NCBI GenBank assembly: GCA_009691845.1
Contig: SIAJ01000017.1
Coordinates: 20,096 to 84,095, forward strand
DNA: 64,000 nucleotides
Source of the DNA: Gemmataceae bacterium
Lineage (GTDB): Bacteria; Planctomycetota; Planctomycetia; Gemmatales; Gemmataceae
Reading direction: 5' to 3'
Shown piece after piece: positions 17,117-24,904 of this stretch. Numbering within the stretch: position 1 is the first letter of the stretch; each line of letters begins with the position of its first letter. A program made the position numbers and the translations under genes. Below the pieces are notes generated by a model that was not told where the DNA came from, searched no databases, and worked only from the letters and a program-made list of their open reading frames with translations.

Positions 17117-17833
17117 TTGCTCGATGCCCTGATCATTTCCGACCTGCACCTGGGCAGCGATAATTGCCAGGCCAAGGCACTACAGCAGTTTCTCGAAGAC
17201 ATCCATGAAGGCAGCACTCGCACCCAGAAACTCATCTTGAACGGCGACGTGTTCGATTCCATCGACTTTCGTCGCTTGAAGAAGCACCACTGGAAGGTCC
17301 TCTCGCTCATTCGCAAGCTCTCCGACCACATCGAAATCGTATGGATCAACGGCAATCACGATGGTTCGGCTGAGATCATCTCGCATCTGCTCGGCGTCGA
17401 GGTTCGCGACGAGATCATCCTCGAAAGCGGCGGTCGCAAGATTTTGCTCCATCATGGGCATCGGTTCGACAAATTCATCGATGACCATCCGATTCTGACG
17501 GCCATAGGAGACTTCATTTATCGCATGTTGCAGAAGCTCGATTCCTCGCACTCGTTTGCCCGCTCCGCGAAGAAGAAGAGCAAGATCTTCCTTCGTTGCA
17601 CCGCCAAGATCGAATCCCGTTCCATCGAGTACGCCAAAAAACTGGGCTGCGATGCGGTCTGTTGTAGCCACACGCACGTGCCGGTCGCCAACGAATCGGG
17701 CGAGATTGCCTATTACAACAGCGGCTGCTGGACCGAGAAACCCTGCCATTACCTCTCGGTGCGCTGTGGAGAGATCTCGGTTCGAGAGTACGAATTCGCC
17801 GAAGTCTACGAGCCGATGCTGGTCGCATCGTGA
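17117..17833 (+). CDS. LpxH-like metallophosphatase (UDP-2,3-diacylglucosamine hydrolase family)
   Basis: A 238-residue calcineurin-like phosphoesterase. The metal ligands are all visible: D9 and H11 (ISDLHLG), D44 (NGDVFDS), N80-H81-D82 (NGNHDG), LLHHGHRFD (residues 111-118) and SHTHVP. The GHRFD and GNHDG details and the length resemble LpxH-type enzymes, which split UDP-diacylglucosamine in lipid A synthesis; other phosphoesterase roles are possible. The start is TTG at 17117, preceded by AAAGGAGGGT at an ideal distance; no better start exists. The LolD-like ATPase follows 21 bases later, so the two are probably one operon with an envelope theme. Confidence 0.82.
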   Translation: MLDALIISDLHLGSDNCQAKALQQFLEDIHEGSTRTQKLILNGDVFDSIDFRRLKKHHWKVLSLIRKLSDHIEIVWINGNHDGSAEIISHLLGVEVRDEIILESGGRKILLHHGHRFDKFIDDHPILTAIGDFIYRMLQKLDSSHSFARSAKKKSKIFLRCTAKIESRSIEYAKKLGCDAVCCSHTHVPVANESGEIAYYNSGCWTEKPCHYLSVRCGEISVREYEFAEVYEPMLVAS

Positions 17834-17854
17834 GTCATCCAGCACAATGGACAA

Positions 17855-18520
17855 ATGTCTGAGCCGCTCGTTTCCACGCACGATTTGCACAAGAGCTATG
17901 GATCGGTCCACGTACTGCGTGGCGTATCGATCGAAATGCAACCCGGTGAACGGCTCGCGATTCTCGGCAAATCGGGCTCGGGAAAATCAACTTTGCTGCA
18001 TCTGCTCGGCGGGCTCGACATGCCGTCTTCGGGTCGATTGCGGGTCGCGGGCCTCGATCTGGGCAGTATTTCCCGTAACGAATGTGCCGAGTTTCGCCTG
18101 ACCACGGTCGGCATTGTGTTTCAGGCGTTCCATCTCATTTCGAATCGCACCGCCCTTGAAAATGTCGAGTTGCCGATGATGTTTGCGGCCCAGTCTCGGC
18201 GAGCACGAAGAAAGCAGGCATCCGCGGCCCTTGCTGCCGTTGGCCTGACGGATCGCCTTCGGCATCGGCCGGCGGAACTGTCGGGTGGCGAACGCCAACG
18301 TGTGGCCGTTGCCCGGGCAATGGTGAACCGGCCCCGTTTGTTGCTCGCCGACGAACCGACCGGGAACCTCGATTCGTCAACTGGCGAAGAAGTGATGGCC
18401 GAGATTCAACGGCAGATCAAGCTCGTGAACGCGGCTCTCGTTCTGGTCACGCACGACGAAGACTTGGCCCGACGATCCAGCGATCGAGTCCTGCGAATGC
18501 AGGACGGCGTGCTGGCGTAG
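17855..18520 (+). CDS. ABC transporter ATP-binding protein, LolD/MacB type
   Basis: A 221-residue ATPase with Walker A GKSGSGKS (38-45), Q-loop VFQAFHLISNRTALENV, signature LSGGERQRVAVARAM and Walker B LLLADEPTGNLD. The FHLI.N.TALENVELP and EPTGNLDS features place it in the LolD/FtsE/MacB group, which works with FtsX-like permeases in lipoprotein release, macrolide export or peptide export. No permease gene is next to it in this window, so its partner must be encoded elsewhere. It follows the LpxH-like gene closely and is probably co-transcribed. Confidence 0.92.
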   Translation: MSEPLVSTHDLHKSYGSVHVLRGVSIEMQPGERLAILGKSGSGKSTLLHLLGGLDMPSSGRLRVAGLDLGSISRNECAEFRLTTVGIVFQAFHLISNRTALENVELPMMFAAQSRRARRKQASAALAAVGLTDRLRHRPAELSGGERQRVAVARAMVNRPRLLLADEPTGNLDSSTGEEVMAEIQRQIKLVNAALVLVTHDEDLARRSSDRVLRMQDGVLA

Positions 18521-18576
18521 ATTGTGGACGTTCTCTCCGCAAACGTGAGGCAGACGATCCAGCCTCAGAAATGTGG

Positions 18577-18598
18577 CGGCAGGCCTCCAGGCCTGCCG
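18577..18598. repeat. Palindromic intergenic repeat between convergent genes
   Basis: Perfect 10-base arms (CGGCAGGCCT and AGGCCTGCCG) with a two-base loop, lying between the ABC ATPase gene and the convergent DUF1501 gene. It may serve as a bidirectional terminator, and it resembles the other intergenic palindromes in this window. Confidence 0.5.
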
Positions 18599-18689
18599 AT
18601 TCGAGGTCCCTGAAAAATGCTACATTCCCCGCAGTTTTCTGACGCACAGGCCCGGAGGCCTATGCCATGTGGATTCTTGCACTAAGAAC

Positions 18690-20072
18690 TCATGCGAACA
18701 GATCCAGCAACGGCTGGCCCGTGCTGAGCGGCTTCGACAGCCCGTCCTTCGTCACCTTCGATTCGTAATTCACACCCAGCGCGTGATAGATCGTCGCGCT
18801 AAAATCCTGCGGCTTAACTGGCTTATCCTTCACGTAAGCCCCGATCTTGTCGGATTCGCCGTAGACCATGCCGCCACTGATGCCACCCCCTGCGAGAATC
18901 GCAGAGTAGCAGTGCGGCCAGTGTTGCCGACCGGGGATACCGTTGTTCTGATTGATGCGCGGCGTCCGGCCGAACTCCCCCATGCAAACGATAAGCGTGT
19001 CGTCTAACATGCCGCGATCCTTCAAGTCTTCGATCAAGGCGGAAAGAGCATGATCGAGTACCGGCAGACAGTAACCCATGCCGTACGAGCCGTTGCCGAA
19101 TGCGTTACCCATGCCCATCTCGGCTCCATGCATGTCCCAACTCGAACTCGGCGGCCCGTTGTTTTGCACTTGAGTCGGCGAAGGCCCGGTCCAGCCGTTC
19201 ACCGTCACGAAGCCCACGCCCGATTCGACCAGTCGACGAGCGAGAAGTAGATTTTGCCCGAGGGCATTGTTCCCATATCGATCGCGGAGCTTGGGATCTT
19301 CGCGCTCGACCTTGAAAGCTTCGCGCGGCCCAGGCGACGTGGCCAACTCAAAACCCTTGCCGTGAATGTCACGCCAGTTGCCCCCTTCGCTACGTGAACG
19401 TTCAATGCTTTCCAACAAGGACCTTCGATCGGTCATGCGGGCGGGCGTTTCGCGCACCTCGAAAACATCGGGGGCCTTGAAGGTCTTCATGGCCGGATGA
19501 TTGTCAGCCGCACCAACGAACAGCGGAGCATACGGGGCACCAAGGTTCCCTCCTGTCGCAAGGTTCGGAGCGCAGAATACAGGATCGCCCACGCACTTGA
19601 TGAGCCAAACGTAGGAGGCGCCGTTGCGCTCGCTGGGCCTTACCTTCGAGAGTACGGAGCCGATGTACGGCGAATCCAGCGATGCTCCGGCCTGCCCACT
19701 CAGCAAGTTGTGCATGGCATCGAAGTGATTGCTGATATTGCCCGGGTGCGTCATCGAGCGGATGAGCGAGAAGTGCTTGGTCTGTTGAGCGAGCCGCGTG
19801 TGCAACTCGCTAATGCGCATGCCAGGCACGGCCGTGGCAATCGGATTGTACGGCCCGCGAATTTCGGCTGGCGCCGAGGGTTTCAGGTCCCAAGTATCAA
19901 GATGGCTCGGCCCGCCGCACAGCAGAATGAAGATGCACGCTTTCTCTTTCGCGGGCTTGCCGGAGTCGCTGCCGCCCACGCGTGCCGCGACCATTCCGGG
20001 CGAGCCCATGGAGAGTGCGCTTAGCCCGCCAAGCTGCAGAAGACGACGACGAGAGAGGGTGGGAGCGTTCAT
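18690..20072 (-). CDS. DUF1501 family protein (Tat-exported)
   Basis: A 460-residue protein of the DUF1501 family, abundant in planctomycetes and distantly related to alkaline phosphatase/sulfatase-fold enzymes; no reaction has been established. The Tat signal (LSRRRLLQLGGLSALSMGSP) implies folded export. Family motifs are present: [71 protein letters not shown] and HWPHCYSAILAGGGI. I chose the ATG at 20072, after GAGGAAGT; the frame continues seven codons upstream. It stands alone, unlike the usual DUF1549-DUF1501 gene pairs. Confidence 0.92.
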   Translation of the reverse strand: MNAPTLSRRRLLQLGGLSALSMGSPGMVAARVGGSDSGKPAKEKACIFILLCGGPSHLDTWDLKPSAPAEIRGPYNPIATAVPGMRISELHTRLAQQTKHFSLIRSMTHPGNISNHFDAMHNLLSGQAGASLDSPYIGSVLSKVRPSERNGASYVWLIKCVGDPVFCAPNLATGGNLGAPYAPLFVGAADNHPAMKTFKAPDVFEVRETPARMTDRRSLLESIERSRSEGGNWRDIHGKGFELATSPGPREAFKVEREDPKLRDRYGNNALGQNLLLARRLVESGVGFVTVNGWTGPSPTQVQNNGPPSSSWDMHGAEMGMGNAFGNGSYGMGYCLPVLDHALSALIEDLKDRGMLDDTLIVCMGEFGRTPRINQNNGIPGRQHWPHCYSAILAGGGISGGMVYGESDKIGAYVKDKPVKPQDFSATIYHALGVNYESKVTKDGLSKPLSTGQPLLDLFA

Positions 20073-20195
20073 GGAGACTTCCTCTTCAAGCAAGGTTGAG
20101 GCAGGTTAAATCAGGATACCCGATCGGCGAGTGCTTGTCAGGATCAAGACGCTGGCCGACATTCGAACCGCACAAGAGTAGTAATTTGCGGGTTC

Positions 20196-20215
20196 CAAAA
20201 GCGAACTCGCTTTTG
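20196..20215 (-). terminator. Hairpin, probable terminator after the regulator gene
   Basis: Nine-base arms CAAAAGCGA/TCGCTTTTG with a two-base loop, 72 bases beyond the stop of the winged-helix gene in the gap before the DUF1501 gene. Confidence 0.4.
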
Positions 20216-20286
20216 AAGATTATGAGGAGACTTCCGAAAATCGTTGTGGCCCAGGTTTTCAGCCCGAACCACGCGAACCGACAACC

Positions 20287-20664
20287 TCACGCCGGCGACC
20301 AGCCTTTGCGGTCGTTCGCTTGTTTCGCCGGTTCCGGCATCGCGTCGCGAATGACTTGTTCGAGTTGATCGAGGTACTCGCGGAACTTGGCTCGGCCTTC
20401 CGTCGTAATGCGAACCACGGTGAGTGGCCGATTCCCTCTCGTGCCTTTCGATACCTCGACCAGGCCGGCCTCTTGCAAGATGGCTACGTGCCCGCTCAGG
20501 TTGCCATCCGTCAGCGAGCATAGGTCCTTGAGATCGTTGAACGAAATGCCTTCGACCCGCGCGAGCAGGCTGGTGAGAATGCCAAGCCGGGCCTTCTCGT
20601 GGATGACGCGATCCAGGCCTTCGTAGGCATAGCGGCCCTGGTTCGGCTTCTTAGAAGTCGCCAC
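20287..20664 (-). CDS. Winged-helix transcriptional regulator (ArsR/MarR-like)
   Basis: A 125-residue DNA-binding protein. Its helix-turn-helix region reads EKARLGILTSLLARVEGISFNDLKDLCSLTDGNLSGHVAILQEAGLV, followed by the wing EVSKGTRGNRPLTVVRITTEGRAKF, matching the winged-helix family often paired with small membrane proteins. GTG at 20664 is preceded by GGAGCG at ideal spacing; longer frames upstream have no support. It overlaps the end of the membrane protein gene by 14 bases, so translation is probably coupled. The palindrome overlapping the operon promoter at 21280-21296 is its likely operator, suggesting autoregulation. Confidence 0.82.
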   Translation of the reverse strand: MATSKKPNQGRYAYEGLDRVIHEKARLGILTSLLARVEGISFNDLKDLCSLTDGNLSGHVAILQEAGLVEVSKGTRGNRPLTVVRITTEGRAKFREYLDQLEQVIRDAMPEPAKQANDRKGWSPA

Positions 20665-21265
20665 GTTTGCGCTCCAATGTCCAGTACAACACTCCCGCCG
20701 ATAACAACTGTCCGAAGCCAAAAGGCAACGCCATCGCCAGGGGAGACAGGGCGTCCGCACCCCGAGCGAGGATCAGCGTGAGTAGTCCAGAAACCAGGTA
20801 GAAGACACCAACCGCGAATGCAGGCCTCGGCAACAACCGACAGGACGCGAACACACCCTGGCTGAAGAAGACCTGCCACAATCCGGGTAACAACCACGCT
20901 GATGCAGGAGCAACGCGCATGATTACAGCAGTGACGGCCGCCGCTCCCACTAGACACGGAATGAACTGACCGATCGCCAGCCACGTGATGGGCCGCGTTT
21001 CCGAAGTCCCCGCCACCCGATCGCGAAGGAACATCGTCAAGCCCGCGATGGCAACGCTCAGCAGTGCCACGCCCGACCACAGAGCAACGTAACCGGCCAC
21101 GTCCTGCTCGGGCCTCGGCAAGAAAGTCGCCTGCATCGAACCCACAATCATCGCAAGCAAGGCCGAGCCAGCGACCGGCAAGGAGCGATAGCCGCGAAAA
21201 ACCTCCGTCTGGGCCATTCGTTGCCGAATGGTCGAAATGCTTTCGAGTGCTTCGCGCAGGTCCAT
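20651..21265 (-). CDS. Multi-pass membrane protein co-transcribed with the regulator
   Basis: A 204-residue integral membrane protein with about six hydrophobic helices (for example LPVAGSALLAMIVGSMQA and YVALWSGVALLSVAIAGLTM) after a short soluble start (MDLREALESISTIRQRMAQT). I recognise no transport or enzyme motif. The ATG at 21265 has GGGGGA four bases upstream; the frame upstream crosses the promoter and lacks similarity. The gene is first in a two-gene operon with a winged-helix regulator, an arrangement common for small membrane proteins whose role is unknown. Confidence 0.75.
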   Translation of the reverse strand: MDLREALESISTIRQRMAQTEVFRGYRSLPVAGSALLAMIVGSMQATFLPRPEQDVAGYVALWSGVALLSVAIAGLTMFLRDRVAGTSETRPITWLAIGQFIPCLVGAAAVTAVIMRVAPASAWLLPGLWQVFFSQGVFASCRLLPRPAFAVGVFYLVSGLLTLILARGADALSPLAMALPFGFGQLLSAGVLYWTLERKRGDF

Positions 21266-21279
21266 GCGTCCCCCATTTG

Positions 21280-21323
21280 ACTTTGTGTTGCAAAGTATAC
21301 TCGAGAGGGCTGCGCTGGTGCAA
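21280..21323 (-). promoter_or_regulatory. Promoter with overlapping palindromic operator
   Basis: On the minus strand, TTGCAC (21318-21323) and TATACT (21294-21299) are separated by 18 bases. A palindrome, ACTTTG-TGTTG-CAAAGT, spans 21280-21296 and overlaps the -10 box and the expected start of transcription, 15 bases before the membrane protein gene. The position suits repression by the winged-helix protein of the same operon. Confidence 0.6.
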
Positions 21324-21540
21324 GTGAATTTCGCAGATAGTTGGCATAGCCACACTCGCCAGAGTGCGGGTGGACCTTCCGCCAAAAATCGCTCGGAACG
21401 GCACGGCTCACAGGCGATCTGGCACGGCTACGAATTACCTTTGAATTCCGCGTGGCGACGTGGTACGAATACTAATGTCCTACCTGCCACACGGGCATCC
21501 CTGTGCCCGCCTGCCATTCGACCGTTGAGGTCATTCACCC

Positions 21541-23952
21541 GTGAGTTGCTTCCGCCTGAGCCTGGGCTTTTTCTGTCTCGCCGTCCTCTCCGTGAGCGGT
21601 GCGGAGTCGTTCACCAACGTGAAGGTCGATCCCGCTACTGTCGCCTTGCAAGGTCCCGGTTCTCGGCAAACGCTGCTAATCTCCGCCACAAATGCCGAGG
21701 GGCGAGTTGTCGATCTGACACCGGTCGCTCGATTCACTTCCGCAAACGAAAAAATGATTCGCGTTGAGGGACATGCTTTGCGGGCACTGGGAGACGGGGC
21801 CACGACTGTCCGCATCGAGGTCGCCGGACAGACATTGAACATTCCCGTTCAACTTTCCGGAACGGCGATTCCCAAAGCCTTCCACTTCGAGAACGACATT
21901 GAGCCTTTACTGGGTCGCTTCGGCTGCAATTCCTCCGGCTGCCACGGTAAGGCGGAGGGACAGAATGGGTTCAAGCTATCGGTGTTTGGTTTCGATTCGC
22001 AGGCCGACTATGTGGCACTTGTGAAGGAAGCTCGCGGTCGCCGGCTGTTCGCGGCTTCCGCCGAACGCAGCCTGTTTCTCACGAAAGCCAGCGGGCAAGT
22101 TCCTCACGGCGGCGGCACTCGCATATCGGCGGGATCAGACGCTTACGAAACCATTCGCGGCTGGATCGCGGCCGGGGCTCCAATCGGAGCGAGCGACGCC
22201 CCCACAGTAAAGAACATCCGCGTCGAACCGACTGAACGTGTTTTGGATATGCACGCCGACCAACAACTCCGTGTGATGGCCCAGTACTCGGATGGCCGCA
22301 ACATCGACGTCACTCACACCGCTCGATTTCAGACGAATAACGAGAGCGTCGCGACCGTCTCGGCCGAGGGACGAGTGAAAACCCTCGATGTCCCAGGTGA
22401 AGCGGCCGTGATGGTGTCGTTCGCAAACGAAGTCTCCGTGTTCCGGACCGTCGTTCCTCGCGCTGGCAAGATCGACTATCCGGCCCTGCCGATCCACAAC
22501 TTCATCGACCCGCTCGTCGATGCAAAGCTCAAGAAGCTAAACATCGTGCCTTCGGGAGCTGTGGAAGAGTTGGAGTTCCTCCGTCGAGTGTACCTCGACG
22601 TGATCGGCACGCTGCCGACTTCCGATGAGGTCCGCAAGTTCCTCGCAGACAAGACAGCCGACAAGCGAGCCAAGCTCGTCGACAAGTTGCTCGAACGGCC
22701 CGAATTCGCTGACCTCTGGGCCCTGAAATGGTCGGACGTGCTCCGCGTCGATCGCCAGGCCCTCGGGGCCCAGACGGCCTACTCGTACTATCGCTGGATT
22801 CGTCAATCGATTGTTGAGAACAAGCCATTCGACAAGTTCGTGCGTGAACTGGTGACGGCGGAAGGCCCGATCGACGAAGTGCCGGCCGCCTCGTTCTACA
22901 AGGTCGTGACCAAACCCGGCGATGCCGCAAACACCCTTTCGCAGGTCTTTTTGGGTGTGCGAATCGCCTGTGCGGAATGCCATCATCACCCGTTCGATCG
23001 CTGGGGCCAGGACGACTACTACGGGATGTCCGCGTTCTTCTCGCCCGTGGGCGTTCGCAAGATCGCTAGCCTGGAAACGGTCTCGGCTCAAGGCGAATCG
23101 TCGGCCCGCCATCTGCGAAGCGGGGCCATGATTTCCGCGACCCCGCTTGGGAGCCAGGCCGTTGAATCGACCAAGGGGGATCGCCGCGAGGATTTGGCGA
23201 ACTGGATGACTGCTCCTGAGAACCCGTTCTTCGCCCGCAACCTCGCGAATCGACTGTGGTCGCATTTCCTGGGCCGTGGACTGGTCGAAGCAATTGACGA
23301 TGTTCGCTCCACGAACCCGCCGACCAATCCCGAACTGCTTGATGCCTTGGCCAAGAAATTCGTCGAATCGAAGTACGACGTGAAGGGAATGATTCGCCTC
23401 ATTTGTGCTTCGCGCGTTTATCAAACTGCCTCGGCGCCGAATGAGATCAACAAGCGCGACAATCAGAACTACTCGCGTGCCTTGTTCAAACGGCCCGATG
23501 CCGAAGTGCTGATGGACATGGTCATGCAGGTATTAGGCGTGCCGGAAAAATTCGACGGTATGCCATTGGGCACTCGGGCCACTCAATTGTGGGACAGCAA
23601 GGTGAAGCACTATTTCCTGAAACAATTTGGCCGCCCGGTCCGCGTGAGTGCCTGCGAATGCGAACGCAACGCCGAGCCGAACATCGCCCAGGTGCTGCAC
23701 CTGCTGAACAGCGAGTTTATTTCAGAACGCCTGCGGCACGAGAATGGCACCATTGCCCGACTCTGCCGAACGCACCCGAACGATGAGCCGGTGCTAGAAG
23801 AAATCTGGCTGAGCTTTCTCGGTCGGCCGATCAAGGACGACGAGAAAAAGGTAACCGCGGCCCACATTGCGAAAACCAAGAATCGGCGAGAAGCAATCGA
23901 GGATGTGGCCTGGGCCATCATCAACTCGAAGGAGTTTATGTTCAATCATTGA
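21541..23952 (+). CDS. DUF1549/DUF1553 protein with Ig-like (BIG2) domains
   Basis: An 803-residue exported protein typical of planctomycetes. Order: signal peptide (FRLSLGFFCLAVLSVSGAES), an Ig-like domain (residues 25-110), a cytochrome-like cysteine region (GRFGCNSSGCHGKAEGQNGFKLSVFGFD, quoted here as its key motif C-x4-C-H), a second Ig-like domain (about 220-300), then DUF1549 (IDPLVDAKLKKLNI onward) and DUF1553 (PENPFFARNLANRLWSHFLG). A second cysteine motif, CAECHHHPFDRWGQ, has a haem c-like C-x2-C-H. Function is unestablished; it usually pairs with a DUF1501 gene, here 950 bases downstream. Start GTG 21541. Confidence 0.9.
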   Translation: MSCFRLSLGFFCLAVLSVSGAESFTNVKVDPATVALQGPGSRQTLLISATNAEGRVVDLTPVARFTSANEKMIRVEGHALRALGDGATTVRIEVAGQTLNIPVQLSGTAIPKAFHFENDIEPLLGRFGCNSSGCHGKAEGQNGFKLSVFGFDSQADYVALVKEARGRRLFAASAERSLFLTKASGQVPHGGGTRISAGSDAYETIRGWIAAGAPIGASDAPTVKNIRVEPTERVLDMHADQQLRVMAQYSDGRNIDVTHTARFQTNNESVATVSAEGRVKTLDVPGEAAVMVSFANEVSVFRTVVPRAGKIDYPALPIHNFIDPLVDAKLKKLNIVPSGAVEELEFLRRVYLDVIGTLPTSDEVRKFLADKTADKRAKLVDKLLERPEFADLWALKWSDVLRVDRQALGAQTAYSYYRWIRQSIVENKPFDKFVRELVTAEGPIDEVPAASFYKVVTKPGDAANTLSQVFLGVRIACAECHHHPFDRWGQDDYYGMSAFFSPVGVRKIASLETVSAQGESSARHLRSGAMISATPLGSQAVESTKGDRREDLANWMTAPENPFFARNLANRLWSHFLGRGLVEAIDDVRSTNPPTNPELLDALAKKFVESKYDVKGMIRLICASRVYQTASAPNEINKRDNQNYSRALFKRPDAEVLMDMVMQVLGVPEKFDGMPLGTRATQLWDSKVKHYFLKQFGRPVRVSACECERNAEPNIAQVLHLLNSEFISERLRHENGTIARLCRTHPNDEPVLEEIWLSFLGRPIKDDEKKVTAAHIAKTKNRREAIEDVAWAIINSKEFMFNH

Positions 23953-23989
23953 TGTGATGGTGGCGGTGTAGACCGTGCCGGAGAACGAG

Positions 23990-24439
23990 ATGTACTCGAC
24001 GTTGCTGCTTGGATTGGCTGTGGCTGTGGGCGCACCGGGTGCGAAGGACCCACCCAAGAAAGAAGCGGCTATCGTTGGCGAATGGCTGACGATCTCGCTC
24101 AGCGCGGGTGGCATGGACCTGCCCCAACCCAAGGACAAGGAACTTCGATTCACGTTCGCCGCCGATGGCAAGCTGACTGTGCTGGACGACAAGATGACCG
24201 AAGTCAGCACGTACACGGTCGATGCCAAGAAATCACCTGCGGAAATCGACATGACTCCGGTGGCCGATAGCAAAGATCTTCCAATCATGGAGATATTCAA
24301 GATCGACGGAGACACCTTGACACTGTGTGTCGTTGAAGGGAAGAAAGATCCTCGTCCTACGAAATTTGAGTCGCCCAAAGACTCCCGCACCATGCTGCTG
24401 ACCCTGAAACGTGACAAGATGTCGGCAGTACCAAAGTGA
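23990..24439 (+). CDS. TIGR03067 domain protein
   Basis: A 149-residue protein with a weak signal peptide (MYSTLLLGLAVAVGAPGA) and one TIGR03067 domain, a planctomycete-type lipocalin-like module. The diagnostic features are visible: IVGEWLTISL at the start, LRFTFAADGKLTV, AEIDMTP, FKIDGDTLTLCVVEGKKDPRPTKF and LLTLKRDK. The role is unknown. The ATG at 23990 follows GGAGAACGAG; a GTG at 23975 is also in frame. It sits 37 bases after the DUF1549 gene and one base before the DUF3052-like gene, so these are probably one transcript. Confidence 0.82.
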   Translation: MYSTLLLGLAVAVGAPGAKDPPKKEAAIVGEWLTISLSAGGMDLPQPKDKELRFTFAADGKLTVLDDKMTEVSTYTVDAKKSPAEIDMTPVADSKDLPIMEIFKIDGDTLTLCVVEGKKDPRPTKFESPKDSRTMLLTLKRDKMSAVPK

Positions 24440-24440
24440 A

Positions 24441-24839
24441 ATGCCAGAAAAGAAGTACGACACGCCGCTCGTGAAGAAACTGGTGATCAAGCCTGGGCAT
24501 CGGTTGTTGCTCGTGAATGAGCCGGAGGATTTTCGGGACAAGTTGATCGGGCTCCCCGAAGACATTATCGAGGACTTCGAAGACGACGAACTGGCCAATG
24601 TGCTTGTGTGGTTCACGCTCCAGGCCGCCGAGGTGAAACGCGAGTTTTCGAAGTTAAAGAAGCGACTGCAAGTAGGCGGCTTGTGGGTCGCCTGGCCCAA
24701 GAAGGCGAGCGGCGTCGAAACCGATGTGACCTTCGCGGTTATCCAGCCGACCGAATTGGTAACGGGACTGGTGGACAACAAGGTCTGTGCGATCGATTCG
24801 ACGTGGACCGGTTTGCGGTTTGTGTTTCGGAAGAAGTAG
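24441..24839 (+). CDS. DUF3052 family protein
   Basis: A 132-residue cytoplasmic protein matching DUF3052: TPLVKKLVIKPGHRLLLVNEP at the start, a middle acidic helix, LWVAWPKKASGVETDVTF, and the C-terminal LVDNKVCAIDSTWTGLRFVFR. The family is widespread and has no established function. The start at 24441 lies one base after the TGA of the TIGR03067 gene, suggesting coupling. A very strong hairpin follows immediately after the stop. Confidence 0.82.
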   Translation: MPEKKYDTPLVKKLVIKPGHRLLLVNEPEDFRDKLIGLPEDIIEDFEDDELANVLVWFTLQAAEVKREFSKLKKRLQVGGLWVAWPKKASGVETDVTFAVIQPTELVTGLVDNKVCAIDSTWTGLRFVFRKK

Positions 24840-24842
24840 AAC

Positions 24843-24882
24843 AGGCGTCCCGGCCTGTCGAGCCAGACAGGCCGGGACGCCT
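24843..24882. repeat. Perfect 17-bp inverted repeat, likely strong terminator
   Basis: Arms at 24843-24859 and 24866-24882 (left begins AGGCGTCCCGG) with loop GAGCCA, starting three bases after the DUF3052 stop and ending 22 bases before the next start. It lacks a U-tract, so it is either a repeat-type hairpin or an RNA end stabiliser. Confidence 0.7.
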
Positions 24883-24904
24883 ATCCCACCTGGGGGGGTG
24901 ACTC

